A stretch of 62,607 nucleotides of DNA from Isosphaeraceae bacterium (GTDB lineage Bacteria > Planctomycetota > Planctomycetia > Isosphaerales > Isosphaeraceae): NCBI GenBank assembly GCA_021324445.1, contig JAJPJC010000166.1, positions 1 to 62,607 of the forward strand, read 5' to 3'. The notes beneath the pieces were generated by a model, which did no database searches, had not been told where the DNA came from, and worked only from the letters and a program-made list of their open reading frames with translations. Position numbers and translations under genes: made by a program. Every line of letters starts with the position of its first letter. The stretch's first letter is position 1. Below are positions 44,564-53,457 of the stretch, piece by piece.

Positions 44564-45796
44564 ATGGATGGGTCGTTCGCCTGTCCCGAATGCGGCAGCA
44601 CCGTCGCGGTGCGGGGTCTGGCACCGGGCCGGCAGGTCCGGTGCGGGTTCTGCCAGCGCCTGCTGGAGGTCCCTTACCTGCCGCGCGTTCCGGTCGCGCC
44701 CTGGAAGCGGCAGCGGTTCACCCAGCCGAAGTGGGTCCCCTGGGCCTGGTCGGTCCTCGGGGTCGTCGCCGTCGTGATCCTGATCGCGACCGGTATACGC
44801 ACCTGGCGACGGCACCGGGAGACCGCCCAGGAGGGATCGATCCACAAGCTGATCGAATCCTCTCGGCGCCAGCAGGACTCGGGGCATCTCAACCAGGCCC
44901 TGATCGATCTCGATGCGGCGCTGGAGCTGGCGCGAAACGCCGAGCCGCCGCTGGTGAGGCCGCCGCTGGACGAACTGAAGACGCGCCGTCAGGACCTGGC
45001 CCGGCGGGACGCCGCATCCGTCCTCAATCGCTTGGTTGAGCGGAAGCCGGGGCCGGCCCCGCTGGGTGATTGGCTGAACCTGATCGCGCGCGCCCGGCAC
45101 GATCCCGATCTGGCCCCGCTCGAGCCCCGGATCCAGGAACAGTTCCGTGCGATGGTCCAGCGCCAGGCCGACTCCGAGCTGTCCGCGGCGCGGCGGGCCC
45201 GGCAATCGGGCCAGGTCGTCGCCTCGCTCCGAGCGTGCGACCGGATCGCCAAGCTGCTGGCACACCTGCCTCCCGACAGCCGGGAGACGGTCCGGCGCCA
45301 GACCGAGGCGCTGGTCACCCAGCTCGTGGCGACCCATGGAGTCGTGGTCGAGATGCCCGAAGGGCACTACGTCTTCGGCTCGCAATCGTCGTATCTCGCG
45401 GACATGCTCCCGGTCCTGATCAAGGGATTGGAAGCCAAGGATTATCTCCCCCATCGCGCAGGAGCACCCTGGGGCGAGCTCTGGAAGCACGCCAAGTATC
45501 AGTTGCGCCTGGACATCTCCGAGCAACACGAACGCAATTACCTGGCCACGGAGAACCGGCTGACCCGGATCACGGCCCGGCTGGCGCTGTCCACCGCTGG
45601 GACTCTCATCTGGCCGACGGCCCCGACGGCCCTTACGATGGTCCCGCTCCCGAACCTCTCGGCCTACCAGGCCAGCCGCCTGGCTGCCAGTCCCAGGCGA
45701 AAGGATGACCTGGAGCGCCTGCTGTACGACAATGCGCGGGCCCAGATCCTGGAAAAGTTCAGCTATGCCCTCATGCATATGCCGGCATGCCCGTAA
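44564..45796 (+). CDS. Zinc-ribbon membrane protein with helical repeats
   Basis: 410 residues. An N-terminal zinc ribbon CPEC...CGFC (residues 7-30) is of the kind common in planctomycete membrane proteins. One membrane helix (WSVLGVVAVVILIATGI) lies near 63-80. The rest is external and helical, with TPR-like segments (QDSGHLNQALIDLDAALELA, RQSGQVVASLRACDRIAKLL). No catalytic motif is seen. The stop codon touches the repeat at 45797. The position before an ECF sigma factor may be chance. Confidence 0.75.
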   Translation: MDGSFACPECGSTVAVRGLAPGRQVRCGFCQRLLEVPYLPRVPVAPWKRQRFTQPKWVPWAWSVLGVVAVVILIATGIRTWRRHRETAQEGSIHKLIESSRRQQDSGHLNQALIDLDAALELARNAEPPLVRPPLDELKTRRQDLARRDAASVLNRLVERKPGPAPLGDWLNLIARARHDPDLAPLEPRIQEQFRAMVQRQADSELSAARRARQSGQVVASLRACDRIAKLLAHLPPDSRETVRRQTEALVTQLVATHGVVVEMPEGHYVFGSQSSYLADMLPVLIKGLEAKDYLPHRAGAPWGELWKHAKYQLRLDISEQHERNYLATENRLTRITARLALSTAGTLIWPTAPTALTMVPLPNLSAYQASRLAASPRRKDDLERLLYDNARAQILEKFSYALMHMPACP

Positions 45797-45951
45797 GTCC
45801 GTGGTGCGTGGTGCGTCGCGCTGGCGGGCTGATGAGGTGAGTCCGGGAGAAGGAGGCACTCGAAAGCTTTGGACAAAGCCTCGCCTTCCTGTCTTGACGC
45901 ACCAGGCACCACGCACCACGAAGAAAGCCACGCACCACAAAACAAGCCACG
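45797..45951. repeat. CCGTGGT-type inverted-repeat element, copy 2
   Basis: The left arm is GTCCGTGGTGCGTGGTGCGT; the right arms are CACCAGGCACCACGCACCAC and CCACGCACCACAA. The core has GCGGGCTGATGAGG and AGGCACTCGAAAG as in copies 1 and 3. It begins on the base after the zinc-ribbon gene stop. Confidence 0.7.
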
Positions 45952-46092
45952 AATCCAGCCCCGTGCTCCTCTTGCCAAACCGACCCAATTCGGGGTAGGC
46001 TGTCGAGCACGTCGCCGGCGCCAGACCGAGGCGGTCGACAGGGACGTTCGCACGCCGGGTTGACGACCGGGTCGCAGCGAGGAGTGGGAACC

Positions 46093-46698
46093 ATGTCATT
46101 CGGCGAGCCACCGCAGCCCTCCGCGAGCGAGCTCTCCGATTTTCTGAGGCGCATCCAGGCGGGCGATGATGGCGCGGCGCGGGAGCTGCTGAGCCGGTAC
46201 GAGGCCGAGGTCCGCCTGGTGGTGCGGCGGCAATTGCCCAGGCTGCTGCGGTCGCGGTTCGACTCGCTCGACTTCTTGCAGAGCGTCTGGGGGAGTTTCT
46301 TCCGGCGGATGCGCACCGCGCCGACGGAATTTGAAGACTCGCGTCATCTTGTCGCATTCCTGGCGCGGGCTGCGAAGAATAAAGTGATCGATGAGTACCG
46401 CCGGGCGGCCAGCCGCAAGCATAACATGCATCGCGAGGAGCCGCTGTGGCTGGATGGCCGGCGGCCCAGGGACGTCCCCGACCCGATCGACTCGCCCAGC
46501 GAGGTGGCGCAGGCGCACGAGGTGCTGGTCCGCCTCCGCGAGCTGATGCCGGTGGAGCGCCGGACCATCCTGGAGATGAAGGCCCAGGGGCTCTCCAGCA
46601 AGGAGATCGGCGAGCAGTTAGGGATCAGCGAGCGGACCGTCCAGCGCGTCCTGGAGGATCTGCGGCGGCGGATGGAGACCGAGTGGGAGAGCCCCTGA
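46093..46698 (+). CDS. ECF-type RNA polymerase sigma factor (kinase-linked)
   Basis: 201 residues from ATG 46093, with GGAG in front. Region 2: FLRRIQAGDDGAARELLSRY, RFDSLDFLQSVWGSFFRRM and LVAFLARAAKNKVIDEYRRA. Region 4: MPVERRTILEMKAQGLSSKE and GEQLGISERTVQRVLEDLRR. The D-F-L-Q-S-V-W type region 2 is that of planctomycete ECF groups linked to Ser/Thr kinases. The stop overlaps the start of the kinase gene by one base (TGATG). The sigma factor is probably controlled by that kinase in place of a classical anti-sigma factor. Confidence 0.93.
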   Translation: MSFGEPPQPSASELSDFLRRIQAGDDGAARELLSRYEAEVRLVVRRQLPRLLRSRFDSLDFLQSVWGSFFRRMRTAPTEFEDSRHLVAFLARAAKNKVIDEYRRAASRKHNMHREEPLWLDGRRPRDVPDPIDSPSEVAQAHEVLVRLRELMPVERRTILEMKAQGLSSKEIGEQLGISERTVQRVLEDLRRRMETEWESP

Positions 46699-49600
46699 TG
46701 AGCGTGTCCACCGGCCGGCGGACCTGGGAAGAGGCCTCGTCGCCGGCCGCGGTCCGGCTGGCCCGGGAATATGAGCAAGCCTGGCGCGACTCGGGGCCGC
46801 GCCGGCACCGGCCCGATCTGCATGAGTTCCTCGACACCGCCGGTGCCAGTGTTGATGGAGCCGGTGCCCGCCTGGCCCTGCTCCGCGCCGACATGACCCT
46901 GCGCTGGGAAGCGGGCGAACGGGTCGGCGCCCAGTGGTATCTCGACCGCTACGCCGACCTGAGCGAAGATACCATCGTGGCGCTGGTCTACGAGGAATTC
47001 TGCCTGCGCGAGGACGACGACGAGGCGCCGGACCCGGCCGCGTATCTGGCCCGCTTCCCCCAGGTCGCCGCGGCGTTGCACCGGGTGCTGGAGATCCACG
47101 AGCTGGTGGGCTCGGGGACGCCCACCTCGGCGCTGTCGCTGTCGCTGGCGGAGAAGGCCGCCGCGTACGAGGGGACCGCGCCGTTCCCCGAGGCCGGTCA
47201 GGAGATCGCCGGCTTCTTCCTGGTCGAGGAACTCGGCCGCGGGGCGTTCGCCCGCGTGTTCCTGGCCCGGGAGCAGCAGTTGGCCTGCCGGCCCGTGGCG
47301 CTGAAGGTGACGCGGCGCGGCTCGCGGGAACCGCAGACCCTGGCGCTGCTCCAGCACACCCACATCGTGCCGGTCCACTCGCACCAGATCGATCGCTCCA
47401 CCGGCTTGCACCTGTTGTGCATGCCCTACTTCGGGCGGACCACGCTGGCCCAGGTGCTGGCCGAGTGCCGAGGCCGCGAGCCGCGCTCGGCCGCTGCACT
47501 GGTGCAGGCGCTGGATCGGCTCGAGCCGGCCCCAGGCGATGCCGCGCCGGCGGGTCGGTTGACAGGTCGGGCGGCGCTGGCGCGGCGGTCGTATGATCGG
47601 GCCATCGCCTGGTGGGGCGCCCGGCTGGCCGAGGCCCTCGAGCACGCCCACGTCCGGGGCGTGCTCCATCGCGACATCAAGCCGTCCAACGTGCTGGTGA
47701 CCGCCGACGGCCTGCCCATGCTGCTGGACTTCAACCTGGCCCACGAGCCGCTGACCGAAGCCAGCCCGGCCGGCGACGGCTCGACGCTGGGCGGGACCCT
47801 GGACTACATGGCGCCCGAGCACCTGCGGGCCCTGGCGGAGAACGCCCCCAAGCAGGTCGACCGCCGCTCGGATCTCTACAGCCTCGGGGTGGTGCTGTAC
47901 GAGGCCCTGACCGCCGAGCGGCCCTTCGTCGCGCCCCGCCGCGGCTTCTCGATCGCCGAGGCTTTGCTCAGCGCCGCCGACGCGCGGAACTGCGGTGCGC
48001 CCCGGGTGCGTGAGATCGAGCCGGAGGTCCCCCCGGCCCTGGAGGCGGTCATCCGCCGCTGTCTCCAGCCGGAGCCCGAGGACCGCTACGCCACGGCCGC
48101 CGAGCTGGCCGCCGACCTCCAGGCCGTCGCCGACGACCTCCCCTTGCCCCACACCCGCGAGCCCTGGCTCAGCCGTGCCGGCGGCTGGGTCCGCCGCAAT
48201 CGCCGCCGCCTGGCCGCGGCGGGTCTGCTCGGCCTGGCCGGGTCCACGGTCCTGATCGCGATGCTCGGCTTCCGGCTCGAGCGGGCCGATTACGCCCGGC
48301 TGATCAAGAAGGAGTACGACCAGGGGAGTCAGTCCCTGATTCTCGGCGAGTACGGCACGGCCAAGAAGCAGCTCGACGCCACCCTCGACTTGCTCGATCA
48401 CTTCGACAAGATGGACGTGTGGCGCCACGCGCCCACCGAGCGGAGTCTTCCCGAGGTTGTCCGGACACTGGCCAGCAAGCTCCGCGAGCTGCACAGCGGC
48501 CCCGACCTCGATGACATCCGGGCGAATGCTCAGTACAAGGCGAACCTGGCCGAGCGGTACGATGACGCGCGGCGCACGGCCGACACGTTCTTCCAAGATG
48601 CGGAGCGGCTGCGGTTCCTCCTGCTCCTGGGCCAGGGGGCCGAATTGGCGGCGGCCTCGGACAAGCTCCAGCAGGAATTGAACACCTACTTCGTCCTGAC
48701 GTCGCGCGACTGGACCAAGCAGGAGAATCACAAGCTGGAGCCCCTCGACCCGCCGCGGCTCCAGCGCCTCAGGGGCGACGTCAACGAACTGCTTTTCCTC
48801 TGGATGCTGTCCGTCCTGCGATCCCTGGACGAAGCGCCCGCGGCGGACCCGGGCCGCCGCGATGCCGCGATGGGCTTTCCCCAGGCGGAGGCGGCCGCCC
48901 GGGCGGTGGCCATCTGCGATCACGCCCTGGTCTTCGTCGAGCCCAAGCCGCCGTGGCGGGCACTCAAGTCGCGGCTCCAGCGGCACCTCCGGCCGGCACC
49001 GCCCGCGGCCCAGGGCAGCGGGGACTTCGAGGGAGAACCGCACCAGGTCGCCACCGAATCCTCGGCCTATGCCTGTTTCCAGTGGGCCCTGCTCTGCCTG
49101 CGCTCCAGGCGCACGACCCGTGCGATCGAGTGGATGCGGCGGGCCGTCCGGCTGGAGCTGGACAACTACTGGTACCAGTATGTCCTGGCCTACATCGAGG
49201 ACCAGGCCGGCTTCGACGAGGACGCCCTGAACGACTACAGCGTGGCGGCCGCCCTGAAGCCGAACAGCCCGTGGGTCCGCCATAGCCGCGCGAAGCTGTA
49301 CCGCGCCCGGGGGAAGTGGTCCTGGGCCATCGACGATATGAACAGCGCCCTGGAGGACCTGCGCGGCCAGCCGGAAGCCCGGCCGGTGCACCTCGATCTG
49401 GGCTATGTCTACCAGGAGCTCGGGGATTTTCCCCGCGCCCGCGCCGAATATGACCGGGTCACGGCCACCAACGCCCGGGATCGCGTGGCGCGGGCCGCTC
49501 GGCTGAATCGCGCCAATCTGGACGCCGAATCCGGCTCCGTGGACCGAGCCCGGGACGAATACGATGCGCTGCTGATGCTGGAGCCGCGCGACACGGCCGC

Positions 49601-50663
49601 GCGGCTCAGCCGCGCCCTGCTGGAGCTGCGCATGGGCCAGGCCGCCCGGGCCGAGCAGGATCTCAATGCCCTGCTGGACGCGCGCTTACCCCAGGAATAC
49701 CGCCTGTCCTCCAGGAGCCGCATCGAGGTCGTCTCGGCGCGCGCCCTGGCGCGGCTGCTCACCGGCCGCACCGCTTGGGCGCTGCGGGATGCGTCGGAGG
49801 CGCGGGAGGCCCATCCGTGCCCGGCGCATGAGCGGCTCTGGCAGCGTGCGCTGCTGGCCGCGGGCCGATACCAGGACCTGCGTGTCGACCGGCCGGAGGC
49901 GCTGGCCCGGCTCCCCCTGGGCGGGGGCTGGCTCCGCGCCGACCTCCGCCAGGCGGTCGACCGCCTGGCCCGCCGCGCCGCGGGGCCGGACCTGGGTGCC
50001 TACCGGGCCGGCCTGAGCCGGGCGGTCCTCCTGGCGGCCCTCGGGGAGCACGACGCGGCGGTCGCCGCCGCCAGCGGTGCCCTGGCGTTGTCCCCCTTCT
50101 CGGCCGAGGCCTACCTGATCCGGGCCCGCATCCTGGCCTGCTCCGGCGATCGTCGCCGCGCGCTCCACGACGTCGAACGGGGCCTGGCCATCGCTGCCGA
50201 GGATCCCGGCTTGATCGATCTCCGGGGCGTCTTGCGCCTGGCTGCGGGCGATCCCCGCGGCGCGATCCAGGACTTCAACCGGGCGATGGCCTGGGGTGCT
50301 CTCGACGGCGTGCATGCGCACAAGGCATCGGCCCTGATGGCACTGGGCGAGCCCAGCGCGGCCGTCCAGGAGTGGTCGATGGCCTTGCGCCGCGACCCGG
50401 AGCTCCCCGAGTCGTTCCTAGGCCGCGCGCAGGCCCATATCCGCCTTCAGGAATGGGATCCGGCCATGGCGGACCTGGAACAGGCGGCCACCTGGGCCCA
50501 ATCCGATCCCGGCATCGAGCTGGCGATTGCGGCCTCGTATTGTCTTTGCCTGGGCGAGCGACCGGACCGGCTGCCGCGCTTCCTCACCCTGGCCCGGCGC
50601 ACCGTGGTTGACCTGGGCCGGCTGCTCGAGGGCCACTCGCGCGCCCTGGCAGGTGCCCAATAA
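46698..50663 (+). CDS. Giant Ser/Thr protein kinase with TPR domain
   Basis: 1321 residues. Kinase domain at about 170-490: glycine loop LGRGAFARVF, Lys203 in VALKVTRR, Asp326 in HRDIKPSNVL, then DFN (344-346) instead of DFG, and GTLDYMAPEH. An insert of roughly 120 residues separates Lys203 from the catalytic loop. A membrane helix follows at about 508-528 (RLAAAGLLGLAGSTVLIAML). The long external part carries many TPR-like units (NDYSVAAALKPNSPWVRHSR, FPRARAEYDRVTATNARDR, ALLELRMGQAARAEQDLNAL). It is translationally coupled to the ECF factor. It probably senses or docks proteins outside and phosphorylates its partner inside. DFN variants occur in related planctomycete kinases. Confidence 0.93.
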   Translation: MSVSTGRRTWEEASSPAAVRLAREYEQAWRDSGPRRHRPDLHEFLDTAGASVDGAGARLALLRADMTLRWEAGERVGAQWYLDRYADLSEDTIVALVYEEFCLREDDDEAPDPAAYLARFPQVAAALHRVLEIHELVGSGTPTSALSLSLAEKAAAYEGTAPFPEAGQEIAGFFLVEELGRGAFARVFLAREQQLACRPVALKVTRRGSREPQTLALLQHTHIVPVHSHQIDRSTGLHLLCMPYFGRTTLAQVLAECRGREPRSAAALVQALDRLEPAPGDAAPAGRLTGRAALARRSYDRAIAWWGARLAEALEHAHVRGVLHRDIKPSNVLVTADGLPMLLDFNLAHEPLTEASPAGDGSTLGGTLDYMAPEHLRALAENAPKQVDRRSDLYSLGVVLYEALTAERPFVAPRRGFSIAEALLSAADARNCGAPRVREIEPEVPPALEAVIRRCLQPEPEDRYATAAELAADLQAVADDLPLPHTREPWLSRAGGWVRRNRRRLAAAGLLGLAGSTVLIAMLGFRLERADYARLIKKEYDQGSQSLILGEYGTAKKQLDATLDLLDHFDKMDVWRHAPTERSLPEVVRTLASKLRELHSGPDLDDIRANAQYKANLAERYDDARRTADTFFQDAERLRFLLLLGQGAELAAASDKLQQELNTYFVLTSRDWTKQENHKLEPLDPPRLQRLRGDVNELLFLWMLSVLRSLDEAPAADPGRRDAAMGFPQAEAAARAVAICDHALVFVEPKPPWRALKSRLQRHLRPAPPAAQGSGDFEGEPHQVATESSAYACFQWALLCLRSRRTTRAIEWMRRAVRLELDNYWYQYVLAYIEDQAGFDEDALNDYSVAAALKPNSPWVRHSRAKLYRARGKWSWAIDDMNSALEDLRGQPEARPVHLDLGYVYQELGDFPRARAEYDRVTATNARDRVARAARLNRANLDAESGSVDRARDEYDALLMLEPRDTAARLSRALLELRMGQAARAEQDLNALLDARLPQEYRLSSRSRIEVVSARALARLLTGRTAWALRDASEAREAHPCPAHERLWQRALLAAGRYQDLRVDRPEALARLPLGGGWLRADLRQAVDRLARRAAGPDLGAYRAGLSRAVLLAALGEHDAAVAAASGALALSPFSAEAYLIRARILACSGDRRRALHDVERGLAIAAEDPGLIDLRGVLRLAAGDPRGAIQDFNRAMAWGALDGVHAHKASALMALGEPSAAVQEWSMALRRDPELPESFLGRAQAHIRLQEWDPAMADLEQAATWAQSDPGIELAIAASYCLCLGERPDRLPRFLTLARRTVVDLGRLLEGHSRALAGAQ

Positions 50664-50664
50664 C

Positions 50665-50844
50665 CCTCACGCGGCACTCGGCCGCAACCTACGAGGAAGG
50701 GCAGATTCTGGATTGCAGATTCCAAATTCCAGATTCCAGATTCCAGATGCATCCCCCTTTGGAATCTGGAATCCAGATGCATCCCCCTTTGGAATCTGGA
50801 ATCTGTTATTTGGGATTCCCCAGATGCGCGCACGTCGCAGAGAT
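50665..50844. repeat. TCCAGATT-type dispersed repeat, copy B
   Basis: Same flanks as copy A (left CCTCACGCGGC...TCGGCCGCAACC, right CAGATGCGCGCA...GAGAT). The inside is shorter: ATTCCAGATTCCAGATTCCA, a direct repeat of ATCCAGATGCATCCCCCTTT, and inverse words GGAATCTGGAATC. It starts two bases after the kinase stop. Confidence 0.75.
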
Positions 50845-50864
50845 CTTACGCGGGTAAATACCGA

Positions 50865-52733
50865 TCAGGTCGCGGCCGCGAGGCGGCGCGCCCGCAGCGC
50901 GGCGGGGATGGCCCTGCACCATGGGGAGGAACGGGCCTGGACCACCGCCAGGAGATCGGGGAGCAGCGGCCCGTAGGACAGGCCCAGGACCAGGACAAAC
51001 CCGCAGGCCAGCGTCAAGTTGTCGGGGAACTCACGCTCTTCCGCCAGACCGCGCCGGGACAGGCTCCAGGGGACCGCCAGGCCCGCGCGACCGGGGTCGG
51101 CATCCACGACAATCGCGGGGAGATCCTCGGAACCGACCGACGCGGGCAGGCTCTCCAGCAGGCGGGCGAGTTCGCCGCGCTCGGGCTGGCTCTCGACCGC
51201 CGTGCCGAGAATCGGCAAGGCTCCGAGGCCGATGATGAGCTCCACGGTCCCCTCGTCCGACTGCGAACTCGAGCCGTCCCCCGCTGCGGCCTCGGGAGCC
51301 GGCGCCGACTCCTCGATGCGTGCCAGCTCCGAACGCCACGCAGCCTCGCCGCCGTCGTCCTCCGAGGTCAGGCCGTCGATCGCCTGGGACAGGGCCCGTT
51401 CGTGGCGGTCCACCGGCGGCGCCGTATCGGCCAGGACGGTGGCCAGCGCCGGTCCCAGCGGCGCCGCGCTGCGCGCCGCGAGCGGACCGGTCGCAACCGG
51501 CGTCGCCCAGAACTCCCCAGGCTCGACCGTCGCTCCGGTCGATTCCGCCCACGACATGCTCCCCGGGGACTGGTTCACCACCGCCACGTCCGGGGCCTCG
51601 AAGGCCGGCTGGGTCGCCAGCAAGGACGCCGCGGCCGATGGCGTCGCCCCCGGGGCGGCCACGGCCGTAAGGCCTGGGGGCAGACTCCCGATCGCCGCGG
51701 CACCGCCGCTGGGCCACGCCACCGACACCGGGGCGGCCGCCGCATCCTGACGCTGCACATCCACCACGATCGGCAGCTCCCAGTTCGATGGCGTCGAGCC
51801 GGTCCCCGGAGACGACCCGGTGGAACTCTCCGAGGGGATCGACACCTCGACCAGGAGGTCCCCCCCGACCGGCGCGTGGCGCAGCGCGACGGTGACCGCG
51901 CTGGAGGGCGCACCCGCCTGAGGATCCTCCAGGCTGGAGATCTGCGCGATCGTGGAGCCATTCCCATCCACCAACTCCATCCGATCCAGCACGGGCTGCT
52001 CATTCGAGTCCGTCGCCGAGTGGACGCTCACGCCGACCGCCTGGGTCCCGGGGCTCACGGGGATCACGATGGTCATCGTGGAGCGGTTCGTGTCCAGGTC
52101 TGTGTCCACCTGCACATGCTTGGCCGGTGGGAGGCTCGGCGGCTCCGTGCTCGTGCTGGTGCTGCTCGCCGGCGGGGGACTGGTTGCCGGTGGCGGCGAC
52201 GGCTTCGCGACCACCCCGACGCCGGTGGGTGTCGGGGGACTGCTCGGCGGGACGGGAGTGGTCGGGATCGGAGCCGGCGTGGCGGGGGGCGCCGCCGGGC
52301 TGGGCGTGGAATGCACGACGACCGGTGGGATCGCGTCCTCGCCGACGGTGTCCCGTGTGTAGCTGGTCACGCTCAGCACCGGCGTCATCAAGGCCAACGC
52401 CGATGACAGCGGCAGGCCGCCACCACCAATCAAAGGCGTCCCTGCGAACTCGCGGGTATGGACAACCGTCAGTGTCGCCGCTGGGGAGCCGCCTTCCGCG
52501 ATGGAGAACATCCCCTCCGGCACAATCCCGGCGTTCCCGGCCGGCAAGACGGTTGCCGGTTTCAGCGCCGTTCCCGACGAACTCGCCGGCAGCATCGCCC
52601 AGGGGATCACCACGGTCGGAGACACCAGGCCGAAACCGGTGACGATCCCTGGATACAGGAGCGGGCCCGAGCTGTTCGAGAGAAGGATGCGCGACTCGAG
52701 GATCTCCAGCGGCAATGCGGCCGATCGACTCAT
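50865..52733 (-). CDS. Planctomycete surface protein with LExRxLLS leader and C-terminal anchor
   Basis: 622 residues from ATG 52733 (an upstream start in the same frame is possible). The N-terminus MSRSAALPLEILESRILLSN has the LE-x-R-x-LLS signature of exported planctomycete proteins. A Pro/Thr/Ser-rich spacer is at about 150-215, followed by a beta-rich domain and a Ser/Gly/Ala-rich region. The C-terminus has one hydrophobic helix (LTLACGFVLVLGLSYGPLLP) and an Arg-rich tail, a sorting-signal-like arrangement. No catalytic motif. It is probably attached to the cell surface. Confidence 0.75.
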   Translation of the reverse strand: MSRSAALPLEILESRILLSNSSGPLLYPGIVTGFGLVSPTVVIPWAMLPASSSGTALKPATVLPAGNAGIVPEGMFSIAEGGSPAATLTVVHTREFAGTPLIGGGGLPLSSALALMTPVLSVTSYTRDTVGEDAIPPVVVHSTPSPAAPPATPAPIPTTPVPPSSPPTPTGVGVVAKPSPPPATSPPPASSTSTSTEPPSLPPAKHVQVDTDLDTNRSTMTIVIPVSPGTQAVGVSVHSATDSNEQPVLDRMELVDGNGSTIAQISSLEDPQAGAPSSAVTVALRHAPVGGDLLVEVSIPSESSTGSSPGTGSTPSNWELPIVVDVQRQDAAAAPVSVAWPSGGAAAIGSLPPGLTAVAAPGATPSAAASLLATQPAFEAPDVAVVNQSPGSMSWAESTGATVEPGEFWATPVATGPLAARSAAPLGPALATVLADTAPPVDRHERALSQAIDGLTSEDDGGEAAWRSELARIEESAPAPEAAAGDGSSSQSDEGTVELIIGLGALPILGTAVESQPERGELARLLESLPASVGSEDLPAIVVDADPGRAGLAVPWSLSRRGLAEEREFPDNLTLACGFVLVLGLSYGPLLPDLLAVVQARSSPWCRAIPAALRARRLAAAT

Positions 52734-53457
52734 CGAACGATGCCGCTCCCCCAGATTCCGGGGTCCGCCAAGGCTTCGTCGTTGACCGTCTTGCCCTGAA
52801 GCTCTCACTTCAGTCACCGCCTCTTCGCTGAAAAAAGACCGGTCTTGTCGAAATGGACCAACTCCGCAAAGGCTCCCTTGCGTACCCCTTCGAGACCTCA
52901 CCAACGTAGTATTTCGTTATTGTGTCATCTTCGAAGTTTCCCGACAGACCGCGACACGGATTCTGGAAGAATCATCGGAAGCGGACAGCGCGGCGAGCTG
53001 CCGGGAAACGGATGGGCACCACCAGGGTCTCGATGCGCAGACTCCGAGTCGACAACGGTGGTGTGATCTTTACGGAGACCTTAAACGACTGTGACCAAGA
53101 AAAAAAGAGTTCGCACGTCAAGAATCGGGATAATGAGTCTACCCCAGGGACGTGGTTATCGATTGCATCGGCTATTCGGAACGAAATCACGAGGCGAACC
53201 ATCGAATTCTGGGTTGGAGCCGAAGATGCGCCGGGTGGCCGCTGACCGGCATCCTGGCTGATTTGGGATGTGCAGCAGGAGGGCAGCCTGGGTGGGCCCA
53301 GGCGGGAATCGGTGTACTCCATCGCTCCAAGACTTGAAAAATCAGCGGGTTGTGCTGACGACACTTCCACGGCGACTCGGGCTGCCAGCCGAACCCAATT
53401 CCGCAGTGTTGTTCCCATTCGTCCCTGGACGCTTGCAGCAATCCAATCCATCTCCCA
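52734..53457. other. Lower-GC intergenic region, nothing recognised
   Basis: 724 bases upstream of both the surface protein (minus) and the macroglobulin-like gene (plus). The part 52800-53200 is poorer in GC, suited to divergent promoters. Open frames here are short and lack coding character. Confidence 0.4.

Noticed and set aside
46344..49391. 1015-residue minus-strand open frame
   Set aside because: It is antisense to the sigma factor and kinase genes, which have clear motifs; low-complexity composition.
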